Shown: positions 1-5,011 of the stretch, in pieces
How the letters are laid out: each line of letters begins with the position of its first letter
Position numbering within the stretch: the stretch's first letter is position 1
Assembly (NCBI GenBank): GCA_964593405.1
Contig: CAZQIO010000024.1
Span: 1 to 7,887, forward strand
Reading direction: 5' to 3'
Source of the DNA: CAZQIO01 sp964593405
Lineage (GTDB): Bacteria; Patescibacteriota; Minisyncoccia; Minisyncoccales; GBS-2
Length of the DNA stretch: 7,887 nucleotides
Made by a program: the position numbers and the translations under genes
The notes under the pieces: model-generated
What the model was told of the DNA's origin: nothing
What the model saw: the letters and a program-made list of their open reading frames with translations, nothing else
Databases searched by the model: none

Positions 1-62
1 TTGTGGCATTTTCAGAAATTACAACAAAACAAATAAAAAAATTTGCAAGGAATTTAAAAAGC
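1..62. other. Upstream edge, no convincing gene
   Basis: This AT-rich stretch precedes the thrS promoter. One + frame is open from the window edge to a TAA at 96-98 and reads VAFSEITTKQIKKFARNL and onward. Its first residues faintly recall a topoisomerase I motif, but the rest does not, and the frame runs through the promoter at 63-90. On the minus strand an ATG (9-7) reads off the left edge, with TGTAAT (23-18) ending 8 bases before it. That matches the leaderless spacing seen elsewhere in the window, so a divergent gene is possible. Only three codons are visible, so neither reading is called. Confidence 0.3.
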
Positions 63-90
63 TTGACAATTCAATTTGCTTTTTTACAAT
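63..90 (+). promoter_or_regulatory. Sigma70-type promoter for the thrS leader
   Basis: A consensus -35 box TTGACA (63-68) and a -10 box TACAAT (85-90) are separated by 16 bases. Transcription would be expected to start near 96-98. The leader ORF ATG at 103 would then be only about 6 bases from the 5' end, with AAGG (97-100) directly before it. This is the strongest promoter-like sequence in the window. It drives the leader ORF and hairpin before thrS, which supports a regulated 5' leader rather than the long in-frame GTG extension of thrS. Confidence 0.75.
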
Positions 91-102
91 CAATTTAAGG
101 CA

Positions 103-153
103 ATGTGGGCAAACGACTTTGCACCAAAAACAGAAACAACAACCTCTTTTTAG
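103..153 (+). CDS. Putative thrS leader peptide (16 aa, Thr-rich)
   Basis: The ORF starts at an ATG about 6 bases after the predicted transcription start and encodes MWANDFAPKTETTTSF, ending in TAG (151-153). Four of its last seven residues are threonine (codons at 130, 136, 139 and 142; three are consecutive at 136-144). It lies in the untranslated leader of the threonyl-tRNA synthetase gene. The Thr codons directly abut and partly enter the 5' arm (143-151) of a long hairpin followed by a T-run. This is the architecture of amino-acid leader peptides such as E. coli ThrL: a ribosome starved of Thr-tRNA stalls at the codons and changes RNA folding. A small hairpin inside the ORF (GCAAA 109-113 with TTTGC 118-122) could serve as a pause hairpin. 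The function is inferred; the ORF, codons and hairpins are seen directly. No homologue is known to me. Confidence 0.65.
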   Translation: MWANDFAPKTETTTSF

Positions 154-209
154 GCTGGTTGGGGAAATTTTGCTTTTCCTCAACTGGCCTCTCAAAAAGA
201 GGTTTTTTT
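143..209 (+). terminator. Long attenuator/terminator hairpin before thrS
   Basis: The 5' arm CCTCTTTTT (143-151) pairs perfectly with AAAAAGAGG (194-202). Inside it, 152-167 pairs with 175-190 over 16 positions (three G-U pairs) around a 7-base loop. Only CTC (191-193) is unpaired between the two stems, giving about 25 base pairs in total. Seven T residues (203-209) follow immediately, so this should act as an intrinsic terminator. It lies between the promoter at 63-90 and the thrS start at 246, so full formation would block thrS. A ribosome stalled on the Thr codons would cover the outer 5' arm and leave the sequence before the T-run unpaired. A weaker alternative terminator, CCTCT (188-192) with AGAGG (198-202), also exists. 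The regulatory role is inferred. Confidence 0.75.
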
Positions 210-218
210 ATTAAAACT

Positions 219-225
219 AAAGGTC
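219..225 (+). promoter_or_regulatory. AAAGGTC box upstream of thrS
   Basis: AAAGGTC lies 20 bases before the thrS ATG, separated by an A/T-only tract apart from two C residues. AAAGG resembles a Shine-Dalgarno core but is too distant for the usual 5-10 base spacing. The same heptamer occurs at similar distances before two other genes (3881 and 7156). It may be an unusual ribosome-binding element; the role is unproven. Confidence 0.4.
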
Positions 226-245
226 AAAAATTTTTTCAAAAAAAC

Positions 246-1982
246 ATGGCAAAAATAGAAACAATAAGACACTCTCTGGCCCATATAATGGCCCTAGCCG
301 TTAAAGAACTCTATCCAAACGTGAAATTTGGGATAGGGCCGGCAATCGAAAATGGCTTTTATTACGATTTTGATTTTAGAGGGCTTCCTCAAAACTTTTC
401 TTTACCAACTCTGGAGGATTTGCCAAAGATAGAAGAAAAAATGAGGGAGTTGATCAAAAAAGGAATTTCCTTCAAAAAAAGCCTTGTCAGCAAAGAAAAA
501 GCCAAAGAAATTTTCAAAGATCAACCCTACAAACTGGAGCTAATTGAAGAAATTGGACAACAAAAAGTTTCAATTTATCAATGTGGAGATTTTGTTGATT
601 TGTGCACCGGTCCCCATGTGAGATCGACAAAAGAAATTCCAGTCGGAGCTTTCAAACTAATAAAAATTGCCGGAGCCTATTGGAAGGGCGATGAAAAAAG
701 GCCAATGCTAACAAGAATTTATGGGTTGGCCTTCAAAACAGAAAAAGAATTGAAAGAGTTTTTAAAGACTCAACAAGAAGCAGAAAAAAGAGACCATCGA
801 CTCTTGGGGCAAACTCTGGAACTTTTCATGATAGACGAAGAGGTTGGCCAAGGATTACCAATTTGGTTACCAAAAGGAACAATTTTGAGAAAAATAATCC
901 AAGACTACCTCTACCAAGAATTAGAAAAAGCAGGATATTTGTGGGTTTTCACTCCCCACATTGGCAATTTAAATTTGTGGAAAACTTCAGGCCATTGGGA
1001 ATTGTACAGAGAGAACATGTACTCCCCGATTAAAATAGACGAAGAGGAATATCTCCTAAAACCAATGAATTGTCCATTTCATGTGAAGATATATAAATCA
1101 AAAGTTAGATCTTATCGGGATTTGCCAATAAAATATGCAGAGTTTGGTACAGTCTATCGCTACGAAAGATCAGGGACTTTACATGGACTAACAAGGGTCC
1201 GAGGTTTCACTCAAGATGATGCCCACATTTGGTGTCGGCCAGATCAACTGTTAGAAGAAGTAAAAAAACTCTTGAAATTTGGGCTCAAAATTTTAAGATC
1301 TTTTGGTTTCAAAGAATTTGAGATTTTTTTGTCAACCAGGCCCGAAAAATTTGCTGGCACAGAAAAAATGTGGAAAAGGGCAACGAGCACTTTAAAAAAG
1401 GTTTTAAGAGAAGAGAAAATTAAATACAAAATTGATCCGGGTGGAGGAGTGTTTTACGGTCCAAAAATCGACATTAAAATCAGAGATTCTCTTGGAAGGC
1501 TTTGGCAGTGCACGACAATCCAAGTTGATTTCAATTTACCAGAAAGGTTTGATTTGTACTATGTCGACAAAGATGGAAAGAAAAAGAGACCGATAATGAT
1601 TCACAGAGCTCTGCTCGGTTCTTTAGAGAGATTCATTGGGGTTTTGATAGAAAATTATGGAGGAGCCCTGCCAGTTTGGCTTTCCCCAGAGCAGGTTTGG
1701 ATAATTCCGGTTGGTAAGAGCCACAAAAAATATGCCAGAGAAATAATGAATGAATTAATAAAAAACGGTTTGCGGGTTAAACTGAAAGAAGAAAAAGCTA
1801 CAGTTGCAAAAAGAGTCAGAGAGGGAGAAATTCAAAAAATTCCCTATTTGGTGGTGGTTGGCGAAAAAGAAACGAATTCAAAAACGATCAGAGTCAGAAA
1901 AAGAGGGAAAGGAGACATTGGCCAAATGACATTGTCTCAATTTCTCGAAAAAATTCAACAAGAAATCTCAAAGAAAAAATAA
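246..1982 (+). CDS. thrS: Threonyl-tRNA synthetase (lacks TGS domain)
   Basis: This cytoplasmic class II synthetase charges tRNA-Thr with threonine. From ATG 246 it is 578 aa, against 642 in E. coli, because the N-terminal TGS domain is absent. It begins in the editing domain with HSLAH (H9, H13) and CTGPH (C120, H124), the metal or catalytic motifs that clear Ser-tRNA-Thr, so editing looks intact. The catalytic core shows the three zinc ligands: C276 in PMNCPFH, H327 in DDAHIW and H453 in MIHRALLGS. The class II motif 2 arginine region is YRYERSGTLHGLTRVRGF (about 304-321). The anticodon-binding domain runs from about 483 to the end (AKRVREGEIQKIPYLVVVG). A GTG at 105 would extend the frame by 47 residues, but that stretch crosses the hairpin and T-run and resembles no domain. 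ATG 246 starts exactly where homology begins. Expression is probably controlled by the Thr-codon leader upstream. Confidence 0.96.
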   Translation: MAKIETIRHSLAHIMALAVKELYPNVKFGIGPAIENGFYYDFDFRGLPQNFSLPTLEDLPKIEEKMRELIKKGISFKKSLVSKEKAKEIFKDQPYKLELIEEIGQQKVSIYQCGDFVDLCTGPHVRSTKEIPVGAFKLIKIAGAYWKGDEKRPMLTRIYGLAFKTEKELKEFLKTQQEAEKRDHRLLGQTLELFMIDEEVGQGLPIWLPKGTILRKIIQDYLYQELEKAGYLWVFTPHIGNLNLWKTSGHWELYRENMYSPIKIDEEEYLLKPMNCPFHVKIYKSKVRSYRDLPIKYAEFGTVYRYERSGTLHGLTRVRGFTQDDAHIWCRPDQLLEEVKKLLKFGLKILRSFGFKEFEIFLSTRPEKFAGTEKMWKRATSTLKKVLREEKIKYKIDPGGGVFYGPKIDIKIRDSLGRLWQCTTIQVDFNLPERFDLYYVDKDGKKKRPIMIHRALLGSLERFIGVLIENYGGALPVWLSPEQVWIIPVGKSHKKYAREIMNELIKNGLRVKLKEEKATVAKRVREGEIQKIPYLVVVGEKETNSKTIRVRKRGKGDIGQMTLSQFLEKIQQEISKKK

Positions 1983-2066
1983 GTAAATTTTTTCTGGTAG
2001 AGGAAAATTTGCTGACTGGATTTTTAAATTTGCAAAAATTACATTATTAAAAAATTGAACACTAAT

Positions 2067-2083
2067 CCGAGAACATTTCTCGG
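2067..2083 (+). promoter_or_regulatory. Hairpin just upstream of the radical SAM start
   Basis: CCGAGAA (2067-2073) and TTCTCGG (2077-2083) form a perfect 7-bp stem with a CAT loop. It ends 10 bases before ATG 2094. The following ACATAATTTT is not a clean T-run, so termination after thrS would be weak. The GGA in the 3' arm is the only Shine-Dalgarno-like sequence near the start and would be hidden when the stem forms. It could be a weak terminator or a translational switch; the sequence does not decide. Confidence 0.45.
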
Positions 2084-2093
2084 ACATAATTTT

Positions 2094-3125
2094 ATGGTTT
2101 GTAAAGTTTGCCAAAAAGAAAAATTGGTTTCAGAATTTTTGGGAGTTTGCAAAGATTGTATTTTAAAAAACTGGAAAAAAGCAAAAGATTTTGTTGAAAT
2201 TGCCCATTCAAAATCGAGAAAAGAATTTTCTTTGCCAGAAAAAATTCCAAAAACAAAAGGAGGAATAAAATGCAATCTTTGCGCAAATGAATGCCAAATG
2301 GGAGAGGGAGAATTTGGGTTTTGTGGATTGAGGAAAAATAAAAAGGGGAAATTGTTTTCTTTTGTTTCTAAAGAGAAAGCGATTTTGGAATATTACTATG
2401 ATTTGCTTCCAACAAATTGCGTTGCCGCCCCTTGGTGCAATGCAAAGGAAGGAGATTTAAACTTGGCAGTATTTTTGGGGAGTTGCAATTTCAATTGCCT
2501 TTTTTGCCAAAATTGGCACTTTAAATGTTTGACAAAGAGGAGGCGGCCGATTGTTTCTGTTGAGGAACTTTTAAAAGCGATAAATGAAAGGGTCCATTGT
2601 GTTTGCTTTTTTGGCGGGGATCCAGGGCCTCAATTGCCCTTTGTCATTGAATTTTCAAAAAGAGCAAGGAAAATAAAGCCTGATTTGAGAATTTGTCTTG
2701 AAACAAACGGAATTGAAAACACAAAACTTTTGAAAGAGTTGGCAAAAATTTGTTTTGAATCAAATGGGATAATAAAATTTGATTTGAAATTTTTTGAAGA
2801 AAAACTATCTTTGGCAATTTCTGGAGTTTCAAACAAAAGAACTTTTGAAAACTTTGAAATTTTGGCAAAAATTGATTCTAAAAAATTGGTTGCCGCAACT
2901 CTTTTGATTCCAGGGTATGTCGATGAAACTGAAGTTTCAAAAATTGCAAAATTCATTGCTTTTCTAGACAAAGAAATTCCCTATGCCCTTTTGGCCTTTT
3001 ATGCCTGTTTTAAATTTTCAAATTTGCCAACGACCTCTTGGCAAAAAGCAAAAGCTTGCTTTGAAGCAGCAAAGAATGCAGGATTGAAAAGAGTGAGATT
3101 GGGAAACGTCCATTTGTTAAGATAA
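2094..3125 (+). CDS. Radical SAM protein, PflA/AmrS-like
   Basis: The protein has 343 aa from ATG 2094. The frame is open back to a TTG at 2055, but that extension crosses the hairpin. The signature CNFNCLFC (C131, C135, C138; CX3CX2C) binds the [4Fe-4S] cluster that cleaves S-adenosylmethionine, and GGDP (174-177) matches the SAM-binding GGE-type motif. It belongs to the broad pyruvate formate-lyase activase-like group (COG1180/COG1313), closest in layout to AmrS-type enzymes with the N-terminal CNLCANECQMGEGEFGFC motif (C60, C63, C67, C77). Two more cysteine pairs precede it (C3/C6 and C19/C22), forming a small zinc-ribbon-like module, and C109 and C115 lie between. The extra cysteines suggest a bound metal or auxiliary cluster. 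The usual AmrS partners (Memo, AMMECR1) and any glycyl-radical enzyme are absent from the window, so the substrate is unknown. Confidence 0.85.
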   Translation: MVCKVCQKEKLVSEFLGVCKDCILKNWKKAKDFVEIAHSKSRKEFSLPEKIPKTKGGIKCNLCANECQMGEGEFGFCGLRKNKKGKLFSFVSKEKAILEYYYDLLPTNCVAAPWCNAKEGDLNLAVFLGSCNFNCLFCQNWHFKCLTKRRRPIVSVEELLKAINERVHCVCFFGGDPGPQLPFVIEFSKRARKIKPDLRICLETNGIENTKLLKELAKICFESNGIIKFDLKFFEEKLSLAISGVSNKRTFENFEILAKIDSKKLVAATLLIPGYVDETEVSKIAKFIAFLDKEIPYALLAFYACFKFSNLPTTSWQKAKACFEAAKNAGLKRVRLGNVHLLR

Positions 3126-3188
3126 ACTTTCTTTCCGCTTTACTACTTGCTCTCTTGATTTGATCATTTCTTTGATTTGAGCCGATTG

Positions 3189-3208
3189 CAGGGGTCAGAC
3201 CCCTGTTT
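3189..3208 (+). repeat. GGGGTC palindrome, possible terminator
   Basis: CAGGGGT (3189-3195) and ACCCCTG (3199-3205) form a perfect 7-bp GC-rich stem around CAG, followed by TTTC and then a T-rich tract (3211-3229). It lies 63 bases after the radical SAM stop and could terminate that transcript. From memory, GGGGTCAGACCCC-type palindromes are dispersed in many environmental bacterial genomes, some near REP-associated tyrosine transposases. No transposase is present here, so it may be a REP-like element used as a terminator. Confidence 0.5.
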
Positions 3209-3235
3209 CATTATCTTTTAATTTTTTTTCTGGGG

Positions 3236-3244
3236 TGGTAAAAT
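3236..3244 (+). promoter_or_regulatory. Extended -10 promoter of the HD gene
   Basis: TGGTAAAAT is an extended -10 element (TG-N-TAAAAT, -10 at 3239-3244) with no clear -35 box. It ends 8 bases before the HD-protein ATG at 3253. Transcription would begin at or within a base or two of the start codon, giving a leaderless mRNA. The absence of a well-spaced Shine-Dalgarno sequence fits this. Confidence 0.5.
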
Positions 3245-3252
3245 AAAAGATT

Positions 3253-3807
3253 ATGGAGAGAGAAAAAGCGCTCAATCTTTTAAAAGAAAATTTAAAAAAT
3301 CAAAATTTAATTAAGCATTCTTTGGCAGTTGAAGCTTCAATGAGGGAGTTGGCAAGGTATTTTGGAGAGAATGAAGAAAAATGGGGAATTTGTGGCCTGT
3401 TGCACGATATCGATTACGAAAAAACAAAGGGAGACCCAAATTCTCATTCAAAATTGGGGGCAGAAATGTTAAAAAATTTGGGTTTTGATCAAGAAATTTG
3501 CGATGCCATTTTAACTCACAACGAAGCCCACGGAATTTTACCAAAAACCAAAATGGCAAAGGCCCTATTTTGTTTGGACCCTTTAACAGGATTGATCGTT
3601 GCCGCCACCTTAGTTTTGCCTTCGAAAAAAATAAATGACTTGAAAGTTGAAAATGTTTTAAACAGATTCAAAGAAAAGTCTTTTGCCAAGGGCGCAAACA
3701 GGGAAATCATTAAAAAATGCCAGGAATATTTAGGCCTTTCTCTAGAGAAATTTGTCGAAATTACTTTAGGGGCAATGCAAGGAATTTCTAACGAATTGGG
3801 ATTGTGA
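3253..3807 (+). CDS. HD-domain metal-dependent phosphohydrolase
   Basis: This 184-aa single-domain protein belongs to the HD superfamily (HDIG-like). The metal-binding residues are visible in order: H22 in IKHSLAVE, H51-D52 in LLHDIDYEKTKG, H89 and H93 in LTHNEAHG, and D109 in CLDPLTG. Such proteins are cytoplasmic metal-dependent phosphohydrolases acting on nucleotides or other phosphate esters. The substrate cannot be read from the sequence, and nothing fused to the domain (GGDEF, synthetase) points to cyclic dinucleotides or ppGpp. The gene stands alone, with a leaderless-type promoter before it and a new promoter 14 bases after its stop. Length and motif spacing match the small stand-alone HD proteins common in Patescibacteria and Firmicutes. 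Confidence 0.85.
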   Translation: MEREKALNLLKENLKNQNLIKHSLAVEASMRELARYFGENEEKWGICGLLHDIDYEKTKGDPNSHSKLGAEMLKNLGFDQEICDAILTHNEAHGILPKTKMAKALFCLDPLTGLIVAATLVLPSKKINDLKVENVLNRFKEKSFAKGANREIIKKCQEYLGLSLEKFVEITLGAMQGISNELGL

Positions 3808-3821
3808 AAATTTTTTCGAAC

Positions 3822-3850
3822 TTGACACAATTTTTGGCCCTTTTTAATCT
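3822..3850 (+). promoter_or_regulatory. Sigma70-type promoter for the DUF5679 gene
   Basis: TTGACA (3822-3827) and TAATCT (3845-3850) are separated by 17 bases, the optimal spacing. The predicted start near 3857 gives an untranslated leader of about 50 bases, unlike the leaderless genes nearby. The leader contains the AAAGGTC box. Confidence 0.65.
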
Positions 3851-3880
3851 TGAATAAAGAGGAAAAATTTTTTATTTTTT

Positions 3881-3887
3881 AAAGGTC
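3881..3887 (+). promoter_or_regulatory. AAAGGTC box upstream of the DUF5679 gene
   Basis: This is the second copy of the heptamer, 21 bases before ATG 3909 with an AT-rich spacer. It lies inside the transcribed leader (predicted start near 3857), so it acts, if at all, at the RNA level. As at thrS, the start context is AAAACATGGC. Confidence 0.4.
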
Positions 3888-3908
3888 GGTAATTTAATTT
3901 TTTAAAAC

Positions 3909-4070
3909 ATGGCCACTGAAGCTTATTGTGTAAAATGCAAGAAAAAGCAGCCAATGAAGGATGAAAAAGAAGTAGAAATTAAGGGAAAAGGGGGTTCAGT
4001 GAGAAGGGCATTGCAGGGAGTTTGTTCAGTGTGTGGGACGAAAATGTTTAAGATTTTAGGGAAAAAGTAG
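3909..4070 (+). CDS. Small zinc-ribbon protein, DUF5679 type
   Basis: The protein has only 53 aa and two CxxC knuckles: CVKC (C7, C10) near the N-terminus and CSVC (C39, C42) near the C-terminus, followed by GTKMFKI. This matches from memory the DUF5679 family, a zinc-ribbon protein widespread in Patescibacteria and Chloroflexi with no assigned function. The middle is rich in Lys and Glu. Paired knuckles and basic charge (ends ILGKK) suggest a nucleic-acid or ribosome-associated protein, but this is inference. The gene is a complete monocistronic unit, with its own consensus promoter, a leader of about 50 bases and a strong terminator 16 bases after the stop. That suggests independent and probably high expression. 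Confidence 0.85.
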   Translation: MATEAYCVKCKKKQPMKDEKEVEIKGKGGSVRRALQGVCSVCGTKMFKILGKK

Positions 4071-4086
4071 GCTTTTTAGAAAATCG

Positions 4087-4108
4087 AGGCCGCCTCTGGC
4101 GGCCTTTT
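4087..4108 (+). terminator. Intrinsic terminator after the DUF5679 gene
   Basis: AGGCCGCC (4087-4094) and GGCGGCCT (4098-4105) form a perfect 8-bp GC-rich stem with a TCT loop, followed by TTT (4106-4108). It is one of the few GC-dense spots in the AT-rich first half and separates the DUF5679 unit from the next run of genes. Confidence 0.85.
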
Positions 4109-4126
4109 GAAAATAAAATCTTGGGC

Positions 4127-5011
4127 GTGATTAGGGAAAACTTTAAATTTCTTTTGGTTTTGTTAGTTTTTTTATTTTTTTCGAATATTTTGGCCTGGAT
4201 TTTAGTTTTTGACCTTTCAAAGGAAAAATTTTTAGAAGTTGATTTTTTCGATGTTGGTCAGGGAGAGGCAATTTTAATTCAAACTCCCCAGGGCCATCAA
4301 ATTTTAATCGATGGAGGGCCAAATTCTAAAATTTTGGAAAAATTGAAAAAAACAATGCCCTTTTGGGATAGAGTAATTGATTTGGTAATCTTAACCCATC
4401 CAGAGACTGACCACTTGACCGGCCTTTTGGAAGTTTTGAAAAAATACAAAATTGAGAACATTTTGTGGACAGGGGTTGTCAAAAAAACACCAGAGTACAA
4501 AGAATGGGAAAGGCTAATTCAACAAGAGAAAGCTAAAACAAAAATTGCCATAGCTGGCCAAAGAGTCTTTTGTGAAGGATGCGATTGGGAAATTGAAATT
4601 TTGTACCCAAAAGAAAGTTTTTTTGGAGTAGAAATGGAAGATACCAACAACACATCGATCGTTGCCAAATTGAACTTTGAAAAAATTTCTTTTTTGTTCA
4701 CGGGCGACGTTTACAAAGAGGGGGAAGAAAAAATTTTAGAAACCAAAGAGAATTTGAAATCTTTATTTTTGAAAGTAGCCCATCATGGAAGCAAAACTTC
4801 CAGTTCAGAAAATTTCATTGAAAAGGTTTTGCCAAAAATAGCAATAATTTCTTTGGCCAAAGACAACAAATACGGCCACCCCCACCAAGAGGTTCTGGAA
4901 ATTTTCAAAAAATTTGGTATAAAGGTTTTAAGAACAGACATCGATGGCGACATTAAAATAATTTCTGATGGTTTAGGTTATGAAATTTCCAATTTTCAAA
5001 ACAAAAATTGA
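4127..5011 (+). CDS. Membrane-anchored ComEC-type metallo-beta-lactamase protein
   Basis: The protein has 294 aa from GTG 4127; TTG 4121 is an alternative start in the same frame. One hydrophobic segment (about 8-28) anchors it, with the catalytic domain probably outside the membrane. The fold is the metallo-beta-lactamase domain found at the C-terminus of ComEC (COG2333): FDVGQGEAILIQTPQG (41-56), the metal motif HPETDH (H91, D95, H96), LFTGDV, VAHHGSKTSSS and YGHPHQEVL. In ComEC this domain is thought to degrade the non-transported DNA strand. Here it is free of the channel domain, so it may work with a channel encoded elsewhere or be a separate nuclease or hydrolase. TAAAAT (4114-4119) ends 7 bases before GTG 4127, hinting at a leaderless start, though no -35 is visible. 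The 3' end overlaps the next gene by 32 bases. Confidence 0.85.
   Translation: MIRENFKFLLVLLVFLFFSNILAWILVFDLSKEKFLEVDFFDVGQGEAILIQTPQGHQILIDGGPNSKILEKLKKTMPFWDRVIDLVILTHPETDHLTGLLEVLKKYKIENILWTGVVKKTPEYKEWERLIQQEKAKTKIAIAGQRVFCEGCDWEIEILYPKESFFGVEMEDTNNTSIVAKLNFEKISFLFTGDVYKEGEEKILETKENLKSLFLKVAHHGSKTSSSENFIEKVLPKIAIISLAKDNKYGHPHQEVLEIFKKFGIKVLRTDIDGDIKIISDGLGYEISNFQNKN

Noticed and set aside
3..98. C-terminal remnant of a topoisomerase-like gene (VAFSEITTKQI)
   Set aside because: Only the first few residues resemble the motif. The remainder does not follow the family and runs through the promoter at 63-90.
105..245. N-terminal extension of ThrRS from GTG 105
   Set aside because: The added residues cross the long hairpin and T-run, resemble no ThrRS or TGS domain, and overlap the Thr-codon leader ORF in another frame. 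ATG 246 fits the start of homology.
97..245. T-box riboswitch in the thrS leader
   Set aside because: There is no T-box consensus sequence and no room for the specifier and antiterminator domains. The Thr-codon ORF explains the leader better.
2055..2093. TTG start for the radical SAM protein
   Set aside because: The extra 13 residues would translate through the hairpin at 2067-2083, and the first cysteine module begins right after ATG 2094.
2630..2971. Long minus-strand ORF inside the radical SAM gene
   Set aside because: It is fully antisense to a well-supported gene, its predicted protein has no recognisable motif, and AT-rich codon bias explains its openness.
3155..3180. Direct repeat TTGATTTGA (3155-3163 and 3172-3180)
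   Set aside because: Two 9-base copies in AT-rich sequence can arise by chance. The 17-base spacing is suggestive of an operator, but no supporting feature is present.
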